Origin: Sphingosinicella sp. CPCC 101087
GTDB taxonomy: Bacteria; Pseudomonadota; Alphaproteobacteria; Sphingomonadales; Sphingomonadaceae
Length of the DNA: 64,000 nt
Direction of reading: 5' to 3'
Assembly: GCF_004151485.1 (NCBI RefSeq)
Contig: NZ_SBFF01000002.1
Span: 186,001-250,000, forward strand
Notes under the pieces: model-generated
The model's input: only the letters and a program-made list of their open reading frames with translations
What the model was told of the DNA's origin: nothing
Database searches by the model: none
Part shown: piece after piece, positions 36,618 to 45,576 of the stretch
How the letters are laid out: every line of letters starts with the position of its first letter
Position numbering within the stretch: position 1 is the stretch's first letter
Made by a program: the position numbers and the translations under genes

Positions 36618-37609
36618 GCTTGCAAATTTCCCCAGAAGCCCGCCGCCGGCGGATGGATGAAGCCGCCGTCTCCCCTTACCCCGCCCGGCCGATCTTCCCG
36701 GAGCCACAACGGACCGTCAAGGTCGACGAAGTCCGAGAGGATGGCGATATGCAGCGCCGGCGCGATCGACAGCGAGGAGCTCACCATGCAACCGGTCATG
36801 AGACCCAGTCCGCGCACTCGCGCCTCCCGGGCGAGCTCCAGCGCCGCCGTGAGCCCGCCAGTCTTGTCGAGCTTCACGTTCACCGCCTGGTAGCGTCGCG
36901 CGACGACCGCGAGATCGGCCGCCACATGGACGGATTCGTCGGCACAGATCGGAACCGCCGGGGTAAAGTCCTCCAGCCATTCGTCCGAGCCGGCAGGGAC
37001 CGGCTGCTCGAGCAGCCCGACCCGCGCTTCGACGAGCACCGACTGCATCGCCTCCATCACCGCTCGGTCCCAGCTTTCATTGGGATCGACGATCAGGTCA
37101 GACCTTGGGGCCGCCGCTCGCACAGCCAGGATCTGCGCTGCCGGATCGTTCGCATCCACCTTGACCTTCAGCACCGGCGCATGCGCCAGCATGGCCGCTT
37201 CCCGGGCCATCGCGTCCGGCGTGTCGATCACCACGGTCATCGCGGTGGGGATGGCTTGCAAAGCGGGGCCGCCGATCAGGGCCGCAACATCGCGCCCGGA
37301 GCGCTTGGCCTCCAGATCCCATAAGGCACAGTCGATCGCGTTGCGAGCGGCCCCGGCGGGCAATGCCTCGAGGAGCTCGGTGCGTCCTCCGCCTTGCTCT
37401 ATCAGCGGTCGGATCTGCTCGATAGCGGCGAGGGTGCCATCGATCGTTTCTCCGTAGCGCGGATAGGGAGCGGCCTCGCCCCGCCCGGTCGAATCGCCCT
37501 CGCCGATCGTCACCGTCACCAGATCGGCCGCCGACTTCGTCCCGCGGGCGATCCGGAACGGACGGGTTAAAGGGAAGCAATCGTGCTGTGCGTGGAAGGT
37601 GCGGGACAT
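36614..37609 (-). CDS. Dipeptide epimerase / N-acetyl-D-glutamate racemase-like enolase-superfamily enzyme
   Basis: 331 residues, muconate-lactonising subgroup of the enolase superfamily. Acid/base and metal residues are K148-x-K150, D175, E201, D224 and the Lys of NVKLDKTGG (244-252). A C-terminal D296-L-D298 in VDLDGP matches the DxD that binds the free amino group of dipeptides in L-Ala-D/L-Glu epimerases. Position next to DUF1611 instead recalls DgcA, an N-acetyl-D-glutamate racemase. Either way it inverts a Glu alpha-carbon. Overlaps the DUF1611 gene by 43 bp. Confidence 0.9.
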   Translation of the reverse strand: MSRTFHAQHDCFPLTRPFRIARGTKSAADLVTVTIGEGDSTGRGEAAPYPRYGETIDGTLAAIEQIRPLIEQGGGRTELLEALPAGAARNAIDCALWDLEAKRSGRDVAALIGGPALQAIPTAMTVVIDTPDAMAREAAMLAHAPVLKVKVDANDPAAQILAVRAAAPRSDLIVDPNESWDRAVMEAMQSVLVEARVGLLEQPVPAGSDEWLEDFTPAVPICADESVHVAADLAVVARRYQAVNVKLDKTGGLTAALELAREARVRGLGLMTGCMVSSSLSIAPALHIAILSDFVDLDGPLWLREDRPGGVRGDGGFIHPPAAGFWGNLQA

Positions 37610-38598
37610 AGCTGATCGATGATGGGGTCCACCCCGAAGGCGACCGGATCGGTGCAGGGAAGGCCCAGCCTGTCTGCGGTGGCATCGCACAGCCGGCGCG
37701 CGGCCTGCACGTCCATACCGGAGGTGTTGAGGCAAACGCCGACGGCCTGCACATCGGGGCTGGTGAGCCTCGCCGCCGCAAGATTGGCTTCGAGACATTC
37801 GGCGAGATCGGGAAGGGCGCGGCCGGCAATCCCCCGCATATGGGGTCGTCCCGGCTCGTGACACAGAACGAGCGCGGTTGGCTGGGCACCATGCAGGAGC
37901 CCGAGCGATACCCCTGCGAAAGAGGGGTGGAAGAGCGAGCCCTGGCCTTCGATCAGGTCCCAGCCATCGTCGATGCGCGCCGGTGCGAGCTGCTCGATGG
38001 CGCCGGAGATGAAATCGGCGACGACGGCATCGACCGCCACGCCTTCGCCGGCGATCAAGATTCCGGTCTGGCCCGTCGCCCGGAAGTCGGCCGCCACGCC
38101 GCGCTCGCGCAGTCCCCGGGCCAAAGCGATCGTCGTCACCATTTTGCCGACCGAACAATCGGTGCCGACGGTGAGCAGGCGCTTGCCCGGCCGCGGATCG
38201 CCCTTGCCGACCGTCAGGCCCGGAGGCGGATCGCGGACGTCGAACAGCCGCAAGTTCCGTTGCTCGGCGAGCGCGACGAGGCGCGGCTCGTCGCGAAGCC
38301 GCTGGTGGAGACCCGAGGCAACATGAAGGCCGGCTTCCAGCGCCGCCGCCGCATCCTCGACGAGGTCGGCTCCGAGCTTGCCCCCGGCTCCGGCGATGCC
38401 GAGGATCAGCGTTCGGGCGCCCGCCGCAACCGCTTCGGCCATGGCCATGCGTTGCAGGCCCAGCGTCAGCGGACAATCGTCGTGCCGGAATTCGCCGACG
38501 CAAGCATCGCGACGGAACATGGCCACGCCTCGCGACGTCTTGATCGCAAGCGGGTCGGCGGTGTGGCCCAGATAGAGAAGGAAAGGCGCGGGGATCAT
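37567..38598 (-). CDS. DUF1611 protein, DgcN-like (D-glutamate N-acetyltransferase candidate)
   Basis: 343 residues. Two-domain DUF1611 protein with a P-loop-like G145-TDCSVGK152 motif after the N-terminal domain, then FRATGQTGILIAGEGVAVDAV, GWDLIEGQGSLFHPSFAGVSLGLLHG and LCHEPGRPHMRG. DUF1611 proteins next to a dipeptide-epimerase-like gene have been described as DgcN, acetylating D-glutamate with acetyl-CoA before racemisation. Follows lysR by 71 bp. Assignment of substrate is from family and context. Confidence 0.85.
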   Translation of the reverse strand: MIPAPFLLYLGHTADPLAIKTSRGVAMFRRDACVGEFRHDDCPLTLGLQRMAMAEAVAAGARTLILGIAGAGGKLGADLVEDAAAALEAGLHVASGLHQRLRDEPRLVALAEQRNLRLFDVRDPPPGLTVGKGDPRPGKRLLTVGTDCSVGKMVTTIALARGLRERGVAADFRATGQTGILIAGEGVAVDAVVADFISGAIEQLAPARIDDGWDLIEGQGSLFHPSFAGVSLGLLHGAQPTALVLCHEPGRPHMRGIAGRALPDLAECLEANLAAARLTSPDVQAVGVCLNTSGMDVQAARRLCDATADRLGLPCTDPVAFGVDPIIDQLCPAPSTHSTIASL

Positions 38599-38669
38599 CG
38601 TCGCCTCAAGCTAGCCCGCAGCCGCTTACCCTCACGCATATCCATGAGACGGCGCGCTATAGCCCGACG

Positions 38670-39554
38670 CTATGGAGCATCGAGGACGCGCTTCAACGCT
38701 TTCAGGAACTCCGTCGCGAGCGCGCCAAGCGGCCGGTTGATCAGGAACATGGCGTGGATGTCGAAGGTGACGCGCGGCTTCAGCGGACGCATGGCCAGGC
38801 CCGGCGCGAGACAGGCCTGGGCCGTGAAGCTGTCGACCACCGTCATCCCGACGCCGTGCCGGACCAGCGCGCCGGCAATGTAGAAGGTGCGGGCGGAAAC
38901 GACCTCCTCGAGTTCGAGGTTCAGGCGCTCCAGCTCCTCGGTGAAGAGGCGACCGGTCGGGCCGCTCGCAGCAAGGCTGATGAAGCGCTGGCCCTGCAAC
39001 CGTTGCAACTCGATGCAGGGCGGCGCATCCGGCATGTCCTGCTCTCGATAAAGGACGACGAGCTCGCCTTCGCCGAGCCAGCGCTGAACGATGGGCGCCG
39101 CCGGAGGCACCTGATAGGCGACCGCAATGTCCGTCTCGCGCTCGTGAAGCTTCCGAAGCAGGTCGTCGTGGTGCACGGTTTGCAGGTCGAACTTCACATT
39201 CTCGTGGGTGCGCAGAAAGCTCGCGACCGCGGTGGGAATGGCATCGAGCGCGAGCGACGGGAGCGCCGAAATGCGCAGCGTTCCGCCGGTGCCGCGGCGA
39301 AGGTTCCGCCCCGCCTCCCGAAGCGCATGCACCCGGTCCTGGATCTCCCGGACCTCCGCGAAGAGCGTATGCGCGTCCTCGGTCGGCACCAGTCCGCCAT
39401 TGGTTCGTCTGAAAAGCTGAAAGCCCAGCAAGCTCTCAGCATGGCGCAACATCTTCGAAACGGACGGTTGCGACACGTTGAGCGCTCGGGCCGCGGCGCT
39501 CACGGAACCATTGACGTAGACGGCGTGAAATATCTCGATGTGGCGCAGATTCAT
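38670..39554 (-). CDS. LysR-family regulator of the downstream operon
   Basis: 294 residues. N-terminal helix-turn-helix LRHIEIFHAVYVNGSVSAAARALNVSQPSVSKMLRHAE is a standard LysR motif, followed by the two-lobed effector-binding domain (TLRISALPSLALDAIPTAVASF). It is the first gene of a same-strand run into DUF1611, the epimerase, the deacylase, the symporter and the dioxygenase, and likely senses an intermediate of that pathway. A LysR protein also controls dgcN/dgcA where that pathway has been studied. Confidence 0.93.
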   Translation of the reverse strand: MNLRHIEIFHAVYVNGSVSAAARALNVSQPSVSKMLRHAESLLGFQLFRRTNGGLVPTEDAHTLFAEVREIQDRVHALREAGRNLRRGTGGTLRISALPSLALDAIPTAVASFLRTHENVKFDLQTVHHDDLLRKLHERETDIAVAYQVPPAAPIVQRWLGEGELVVLYREQDMPDAPPCIELQRLQGQRFISLAASGPTGRLFTEELERLNLELEEVVSARTFYIAGALVRHGVGMTVVDSFTAQACLAPGLAMRPLKPRVTFDIHAMFLINRPLGALATEFLKALKRVLDAP

Positions 39555-39854
39555 TCAGGCATGCGTCCCAGACTTGTACGAGTGCGGCGCGCAGACTGTC
39601 GCTCGAAAGCTCTCGATGCGCGGGCGCAGAGATCTGCACTCGGTATTGCGGTCGCACGGCAGACGTCAACGCGGCAGTCTATACCTTGTGGCCGCATTCA
39701 CAACCGCTGTGCTCGTCGGGCCGTGTCGTGCATAGGCGGATAGCCGACGGAGCCCGGACGGAATGGCTTCGGAGCGGCATTCATGTAGAATCGCCGGACC
39801 GCTACCGCACGCCCGAGTGCTTGACGTGGCCCCTGATCGGAATTCTCCCGCCCC
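39555..39854. other. 300-bp divergent intergenic region without a gene
   Basis: Lies between lysR (minus) and the rluE-like gene (plus) and must hold both promoters. The short open frames here show no family resemblance and no ribosome sites. I see no strong hairpin or repeat. A LysR binding site (T-N11-A dyad) is expected near 39560-39650 but I cannot point to a convincing one. Confidence 0.5.
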
Positions 39855-40421
39855 ATGTCTCGTCTGATCCTGCTGAATAAGCCCTACGGCGTACTTTCGC
39901 AGTTCACGGGCGGCAGCGAAGGGCCGGCGCGCAAGACCCTGGCAGAATTCGTCGGCCTGCCGGACGTCTATCCTGCCGGCCGCCTCGACCGCGATAGCGA
40001 GGGCCTCCTGATCCTCACCGACGACGGAAATGTGCAGGCGCGCATTGCCGATCCGCGTTTCAAGTTGCCCAAGACCTATCTGGTACAGGTCGAGGGGGAT
40101 ATCGACGACAAGAGCCTTGAGCGGCTACGGCAGGGCATCCCGTTGAAAGACGGACTCACTCGGCCGGCCGCGGCCGAGCGGATCAGCCCTCCCGATCTCT
40201 GGCCGCGCGATCCGCCGGTGCGCTTCCGCAAAAGCATAGCCGACTGCTGGATCAAGCTGACGATCCGTGAAGGACGGAACCGTCAGGTTCGAAGGATGAC
40301 GGCAGCCGTCGGGCATCCCACCCTGAGGCTGGCACGATGGAGCATCGGGGACTGGACGGTCGCCGGTCTGGAACCGGGAGAATGGCGAGAGGCGACCATG
40401 CGGGCAGGCGTTCGGCGGTGA
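39855..40421 (+). CDS. RluE-like pseudouridine synthase
   Basis: 188 residues, RsuA/RluE/RluF family without an S4 domain. The catalytic Asp is D45 in AGRLDRDSEGLLILT; other family motifs are LLNKPYGVLSQF, KTYLVQVEGDID and IREGRNRQVRRMTAAVGHPTLRL. It most resembles RluE, which modifies U2457 of 23S rRNA in E. coli. Monocistronic, unrelated to the catabolic genes on either side. Confidence 0.92.
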   Translation: MSRLILLNKPYGVLSQFTGGSEGPARKTLAEFVGLPDVYPAGRLDRDSEGLLILTDDGNVQARIADPRFKLPKTYLVQVEGDIDDKSLERLRQGIPLKDGLTRPAAAERISPPDLWPRDPPVRFRKSIADCWIKLTIREGRNRQVRRMTAAVGHPTLRLARWSIGDWTVAGLEPGEWREATMRAGVRR

Positions 40422-40646
40422 CTTCAAAAGCGAGCCCGCGACCGTCGCCCGAGCGTCCCTCCTCGGGCGTCTCATCCGCATCGAACACCGCCACGACGCC
40501 TCGAGGCCGCTGGGAGAAGGGCCTCTGCGCGCCCGGGGCGCCGTCGTTCGTCATCTTCTCCATCGATTGCAACCGCGAGCCGTCAGCGATGCGGGCGACG
40601 ATTGCTCAATCGGCCGGCCGGGGAAGCATCGCGTTCCAGCGTCTTT

Positions 40647-42836
40647 CTAGAAGGTCAGGCCCAGGCGAACGCCATATTCGCGGGGCGCGCCGTAAAATTC
40701 GTTGCTGCCGAACTGACCCGACACATAGCGTTCGTTGGTGAGGTTGGTGCCGAAGAGTTCCACGCGCCAGCGGTCGCGACGGTAAGTGAGTAGGGCCGAA
40801 AGCAGGTGGCGTCCCTCTATCCTGTCCGTCACTGGTGAAAAGCCCAGATAGGTGAATTGCGGCCCCACATAGGAGAAGTTCAGCCGGGGCGTCAGGGTCG
40901 CCGACCCGAGATCGAACTCATAGTCGACGCCGACATTGTAGGTCCATTCCGGAGCGTAGAGGTTCGGCTGTCCGTCGATCGTCTGCAGGAACGGATTATA
41001 GTCGAAGCAGACCGGCGGAGAGGAGGGCGTGCCGGGCGGACATTGCGGCCCCAGCGTGCCGGGCGGCAGGTTGCGCGTGTTGACGAAGGTGATGCTACCG
41101 AGCTCGGAATCGAGATAGGCGATGCTGGCGTCGAAGCCGAACCCGCCGAAGCGGCCCTGGACCTGGGCCTCGATGCCCTTGATCGTCACCGTCGAGATGT
41201 TCTCGACACCGCTGAACCCGGTGGTGGGCTCCACCACGTTGAACTGGAAGTTGGAGTAGCGATTGTAGAAGCCGCTGATCTGGGTGCGCAGGCGCCGCCC
41301 CAGGAAGCTCGATTTCCAGCCGACTTCGTAGCTCCACACGATCTCCGGGTCGAACTCCGACGTCGCGGAATTGAAGCCGCCCGGCTTGTAGCCTCTCGCG
41401 ACGAGGGCATAGAGGAGATTGTCCTCGTCCGGCTTCCAGTTGAGGGCCGCTTTGCCGGTGACTCGGGCATCTTCGTGCGATCCCGTCAGGTCGGCGACGA
41501 CGAGGCCGCTCGGGGGAAATCCGGGGATGCCTCTTCCGATCGTCACCGATCCGGTGCCCGTCGCCTCGTAGGCGGAATAGCGGGCGCCGAGCTGCGCCTC
41601 GAGTTGGGGCGTGAGCTGGTAGTTTCCCTGCGCGAATATGCCGGTGGTGGTGCGCTGATTGTCGGGCGTGATGTCGGTCGGGAAGGCACCCTGCAGCTCG
41701 TAGATGCGCACCTTGATGTCGTTGCGCTGGAAATAGGCGCCCAAAATCCAGTCGAAGCGACCATCGGTCGGCGAGATGATATTGATCTCCTGGCTGTACT
41801 GCCTCTCTCCGGCGAAATAGTCCTGGCTGACGTCCCCGCCGGCCGCCAGCGGCGCCTGAGATGCATCGACGTCGTAGAGGTTGTTGATGCGCTTGTATTG
41901 ATATCCGGTGAGCGAGCGCAGAACGATCCCGCTCGACAGCTCCTGGCGGAGTTCCAGGCTGGTCATGAACGCACGGTCGCGGTTCGCGGTCGGCTCGTCG
42001 AAGCTCAACGTGCGGATGTCGCCGACGCGAAACGGCGCGAAGGTCGTTCCCGGAATCGGTCGATAGGCATAGCCGCCGGTCTGCCGGTCGTTGATATGGA
42101 CCTTTGCGATCGCGCGGAAGGAGCCCGGCTCCCAGAGCAAGGTGGCACGCGCGCCTTTTTCGTCGAGCTCGCCCGCGTCGTTGTCGAACGGTCCGACATC
42201 TTCGTAGAAGCTGTCGCGGCGCCGGTAGAATCCGGCGACGCGCAAAGCGACCGTTTCGGCGATCGGCAAGTTCACCGCTCCTTCGGCCGCCACCATGTCG
42301 TAATTGCCGTAAGCGACTTCACCATAACCGCCCAGCTCGCCCAGGTCCGGATTGCGCGAGTTGATGAAGATGGCGCCACCGGTCGAGTTGCTTCCGACGA
42401 GTGTTCCCTGAGGACCACGGAGCACTTCGACGCTGGCGAGATCGTAGAAGCTGTTCGCCTGCACGATCGGCGGCTGAAACAGTCCGTCGACATAAGTGGC
42501 GACGCCGGCCGTGACATTTGGCGAATCGCTGGCGAGGCCGATGCCGCGTATGTTGACGTTCTGCGTGATGCCATTGTCGGTGATCGAGAGCGACGGCGTC
42601 GCGGTCTGCAGGTCGGAGAGGGTAGCGACGGCATTCTGTTCGAGCGCCGCCGCATCGAGCGCCGTGGCGGAAACCGGCACGTCCTGAAGGCGCTCCGTCC
42701 GCCGCTGGGCCGTGACGACGATCTCGGCCAGGCCTTGCTCCTCGGCGGCCTGCTGCTCCGCCTCCTGGGCGAAGGCGGGCGAGAGGCCGGCGCAGGCGAT
42801 CGCGGCGGCGGACGCGGACAGGGTGAACCCCTTCAT
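40647..42836 (-). CDS. TonB-dependent outer-membrane receptor
   Basis: 729 residues. Signal peptide TLSASAAAIACAGLSPAFA; TonB-box-like EIVVTAQRR; plug with LQDVPVSATALDAAAL, NVNIRGIG and VEVLRGPQGTLVGSNSTGGAIFI; beta-barrel ending in GVRLGLTF with the usual terminal Phe. The sequence style is that of the broad sphingomonad receptors for small organic molecules. ATG 42836 has AGGGGAGGA upstream. It starts 32 bp after the serine hydrolase gene ends, so the two form an operon and the receptor probably imports the hydrolase substrate or a precursor. Confidence 0.94.
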   Translation of the reverse strand: MKGFTLSASAAAIACAGLSPAFAQEAEQQAAEEQGLAEIVVTAQRRTERLQDVPVSATALDAAALEQNAVATLSDLQTATPSLSITDNGITQNVNIRGIGLASDSPNVTAGVATYVDGLFQPPIVQANSFYDLASVEVLRGPQGTLVGSNSTGGAIFINSRNPDLGELGGYGEVAYGNYDMVAAEGAVNLPIAETVALRVAGFYRRRDSFYEDVGPFDNDAGELDEKGARATLLWEPGSFRAIAKVHINDRQTGGYAYRPIPGTTFAPFRVGDIRTLSFDEPTANRDRAFMTSLELRQELSSGIVLRSLTGYQYKRINNLYDVDASQAPLAAGGDVSQDYFAGERQYSQEINIISPTDGRFDWILGAYFQRNDIKVRIYELQGAFPTDITPDNQRTTTGIFAQGNYQLTPQLEAQLGARYSAYEATGTGSVTIGRGIPGFPPSGLVVADLTGSHEDARVTGKAALNWKPDEDNLLYALVARGYKPGGFNSATSEFDPEIVWSYEVGWKSSFLGRRLRTQISGFYNRYSNFQFNVVEPTTGFSGVENISTVTIKGIEAQVQGRFGGFGFDASIAYLDSELGSITFVNTRNLPPGTLGPQCPPGTPSSPPVCFDYNPFLQTIDGQPNLYAPEWTYNVGVDYEFDLGSATLTPRLNFSYVGPQFTYLGFSPVTDRIEGRHLLSALLTYRRDRWRVELFGTNLTNERYVSGQFGSNEFYGAPREYGVRLGLTF

Positions 42837-42868
42837 ATTTCCTCCCCTTTTTCTGATTTTCTCGTCCG

Positions 42869-44107
42869 TCAGCGCGGCGACCAGGCAGATGCGGCCGCCA
42901 AGAAAGCGAGCGTCTCTGCGCCCGCGGACTCGTCGGCCGGCGGGAAATAGCTGAGCTTGACCACCACCGTGCGGGACGCCGGGTCGATGTAGATGAACTG
43001 CCCCTGCAGGCCCGCGGCGTAGTAGGAATCGGATCCGGCGGCGGTCCACCATTGCAGGCCGTAGCCGCCCGTCCGCGAATCCTCGTCGAACGCTGAGCGC
43101 GTGGAGAGGTCGACCCACTCGGCCGGCACGATCCGGCGGCCGTCGGCGACGCCGCCGTCCAGCATCATCTGGCCGAACCGAGCGAAGTCGCGAAGGGTCG
43201 CATTGAAGCCCGCGCCGCTGAACTCCCTTCCGACCCCCGGCTCGCCGTCCATGATGTAGTAACCGTCAAATTCCGCGCCGAGCGGTTCCCACAGCCGCTG
43301 AGCGGTATAAGCCGCGACCGACTGACCGCTGACCCGTTCGAGGAGCCAGCCGAGCACGGCGGTGTCCAGGGTCTTGTACTGGAACACCTCTCCCGGAGCA
43401 TGGAGCCGGCGGATCGTACGCGCGGGATCCGCGAATCGAGATACGTTCTTCACCAGGGCCGAGATGTGGTTCTGGGCCGCGACACCGGGATTGGCAAAGT
43501 CGTAACGTTCCTCATAATCGACGCCGGACCGCATCTCGAGCACGTCCCGGATCGAAGCGCCTTCATATCCGCCGCCCCTCAACTCCGGCAGGTAATCGGT
43601 GATTGGGTCGTCGAGTGAACGGATGCGCCCTTCAGCGAGTGCGCAGCCGACGAGTACCGATGTGATCGACTTTGTCATGGACCAGCCGATGAACCGCGTT
43701 CGAGCATCGCTGTTGTTGCGGTAGATCTCGGTCACGATCCGGCCATTCTTCATGACGATCAGAGCGTTCGTGTACGTCCGCTCGAGGAAGTCCTCGGCGC
43801 TGTGCTCGTTGCCGTTGTGCCGATAGGTGAAGTTCAGCGGCCGATCGGCTCTCAGCAGCTGCCATACGGGCCCCGATCGTGGCACCGACCGCGTGGTGAA
43901 GAGCGTGTCCATGCTGCGAAACGTGAGCGCGTTCACGTCGCCGTCCAGCATGTGCCAGCGTAGCGTCTGGATGGCCACAGGGACGCTCGAGCCTGGGCCC
44001 TGCGCCAGCGGTGCGGGCAGCGTCTGCTGTGCTCCCGCGGCAATGGGGAGGGCGCCGATGCTGCCAGCCAAAATGCAGCACAGCCGAAAGATCGTGGATT
44101 TCTTCAT
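42869..44107 (-). CDS. Exported serine hydrolase related to 6-aminohexanoate-dimer hydrolase (NylB) and esterases
   Basis: 412 residues with a signal peptide (CCILAGSIGALPIAAGAQ). The nucleophile motif is S143-M-T-K146 in GWSMTKSITSVLVGCALAEG. DVLEMRSGVDYEERYDF and FQYKTLDTAVLGWLLERVSG match the NylB/EstB branch of the beta-lactamase fold, where the Tyr residues assist catalysis. Family members cleave linear amides or esters. A perfect palindrome lies 94-111 bp upstream of the ATG. Operon with the receptor; regulator gene lies immediately upstream. Confidence 0.88.
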   Translation of the reverse strand: MKKSTIFRLCCILAGSIGALPIAAGAQQTLPAPLAQGPGSSVPVAIQTLRWHMLDGDVNALTFRSMDTLFTTRSVPRSGPVWQLLRADRPLNFTYRHNGNEHSAEDFLERTYTNALIVMKNGRIVTEIYRNNSDARTRFIGWSMTKSITSVLVGCALAEGRIRSLDDPITDYLPELRGGGYEGASIRDVLEMRSGVDYEERYDFANPGVAAQNHISALVKNVSRFADPARTIRRLHAPGEVFQYKTLDTAVLGWLLERVSGQSVAAYTAQRLWEPLGAEFDGYYIMDGEPGVGREFSGAGFNATLRDFARFGQMMLDGGVADGRRIVPAEWVDLSTRSAFDEDSRTGGYGLQWWTAAGSDSYYAAGLQGQFIYIDPASRTVVVKLSYFPPADESAGAETLAFLAAASAWSPR

Positions 44108-44200
44108 TTTAGCCCCATCAGGCGGACCCCCGTGCAAGCTCTGGGAGGGCGGCCGCGTTGGTGTTCGCGGCTACATTTAATCCGGCGAGGGCGGCGCCCC

Positions 44201-44218
44201 ATATCCCATTTGGGATAT
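44201..44218. promoter_or_regulatory. Perfect 8-2-8 palindrome, candidate LuxR-type operator
   Basis: ATATCCCA (44201-44208), TT, TGGGATAT (44211-44218). It sits in the 201-bp gap between the end of the LuxR-type gene and the start of the serine hydrolase, where an operon promoter is expected. The 18-bp perfect dyad fits a dimeric helix-turn-helix regulator. Confidence 0.55.
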
Positions 44219-44308
44219 CGGTGCAGGGGACTGCAGCCGACTACGGATGCCGATAAGCTCTTGAATTGCCGGAAGGGCCAGGCGCATGCGGGGCGCCTTC
44301 GAGGCGCT

Positions 44309-45445
44309 TCAGTGCAGCCGCGAGAGCGTCTGCGCGACCACCGATCCGCAAAGCTGGCGCACAAGTTCGGCCTGCTTTGCCGCCTGGGTCTTGGCGAATA
44401 TCTGCTTCAGCTGAATGCGCGCCGTTCCTACCGAGATACCGCGGCTCTGCGAGTAGCTCGACACCGATGCCCCGGCGGCGATGGCCGAGGCGAGGCGCGC
44501 TTCGGCAGGGGAAAGGCTGAAGAGCCGCATCAGATCCTCCGGCGGGATCGGCAAAGGCGCGCCTGGGCTCGAGAGGAAGATGGCGCGCAGATCTCGCAAC
44601 GTCCCAGTCGGATCCTCGCATGCAGGGCGCCCGATCGGGACGCAGAGGAGCTGCAGCGCGCCAGCGTCCTGATCTCCCAGGACCGCGACCGAGTGGTCGT
44701 TCCCGCCGCCTCGCGCTGCACTCAAGACCTTTCGCAGCGCGGATGCGTCCGCGGCTCGGACGCCGTAGAGCCTGTCCGCGCGCAGCTTCAGGAATGGAGA
44801 CGCGTGGATCGCCGTCTCGGCGCTCCGGTTCATCCAGCGAACCTTACCCGCCGTATCGCACAGAATCAGGCCGGTGCGCACGACGTCGCAGGCCCGCTCC
44901 AGGGCGGAAGCGCTGAAGCGCGCTTCGTTCATGGCAGCGGACAGCCGCATCGTCTGTCGCAGGTGCGGAAGGAGATTGTGGAGCGCGCCTTCCTGGGCGC
45001 GGTCGAAATCGCGATGGTCCTCCACCCCCTTGTGCATGATGAGCGAAAAATACTGCCCGGCCGGCAGTTCGAAGGTGACGCAGATGGACCGGCCAAGACC
45101 GATAGCAGCAAGCCCTGCGCGCAGCCGGGCGAAATCCGGGCTGCGTTCTTCGAACCGGTCGGAATCCTGGATTATGTTCTTCGGCCGCCATGATCCGAGC
45201 CGAAGATCGAGCCGGGGATTCTCCTCGTTGTTGACATGCTTGTCGTGGAGTTCGGCGTGCGCCAGCGAATAGGTATCCCGCGCCGTCCAGACCGGTCGGA
45301 GCCGGTCCCCATCCCGCTCCAGGATCTGCATGGCCGCGTTGCGGACCGACATTTCGGAACAGAGAATGTCGAGGACGCCGATCCAGCCGCCGGCATTGTC
45401 GGCCGTGGCGTACAGACTCGGCAGGAGCCGGTCCTGCAGATTCAT
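44309..45445 (-). CDS. LuxR-type helix-turn-helix regulator
   Basis: 378 residues. The C-terminal 65 residues form a LuxR/GerE-type DNA-binding domain: LFSLSPAEARLASAIAAG, then the recognition stretch SRGISVGTARIQLKQIFAKT. The N-terminal about 300 residues have a PAS-like feel (GLILCDTAGKVRWMNRSAETAI near residue 200) but no clear acyl-homoserine lactone domain. The start at ATG 45445 (MNLQDRLL) fits; the frame is open further upstream. It precedes the hydrolase-receptor operon on the same strand and diverges from the amidase. Confidence 0.88.
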   Translation of the reverse strand: MNLQDRLLPSLYATADNAGGWIGVLDILCSEMSVRNAAMQILERDGDRLRPVWTARDTYSLAHAELHDKHVNNEENPRLDLRLGSWRPKNIIQDSDRFEERSPDFARLRAGLAAIGLGRSICVTFELPAGQYFSLIMHKGVEDHRDFDRAQEGALHNLLPHLRQTMRLSAAMNEARFSASALERACDVVRTGLILCDTAGKVRWMNRSAETAIHASPFLKLRADRLYGVRAADASALRKVLSAARGGGNDHSVAVLGDQDAGALQLLCVPIGRPACEDPTGTLRDLRAIFLSSPGAPLPIPPEDLMRLFSLSPAEARLASAIAAGASVSSYSQSRGISVGTARIQLKQIFAKTQAAKQAELVRQLCGSVVAQTLSRLH

Positions 45446-45576
45446 GGCCAAGCATCCTCTCTGTGTTTCCGGCAAGAATTGATATGGCTCATAACAGGAG
45501 TCAATCGGATAGTAGCGGGACCATGCGCTCCGGAACCGGCGAGGATCCGCTATGGCGCAGGACGGGAGGATCGGGC

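Noticed and set aside
37610-38503. Upstream extension of the epimerase frame
   Set aside because: It overlaps the DUF1611 gene in another frame; the family N-terminus starts at 37609.
40446-40469. 8-bp hairpin after the rluE-like gene
   Set aside because: Perfect stem with an 8-nt loop but no T-run on either strand; too weak to call a terminator.
40252-40572. Possible small minus-strand protein near the 3' end of the rluE-like gene
   Set aside because: Two thirds of it are antisense to the pseudouridine synthase and the unique part has no recognisable motif.
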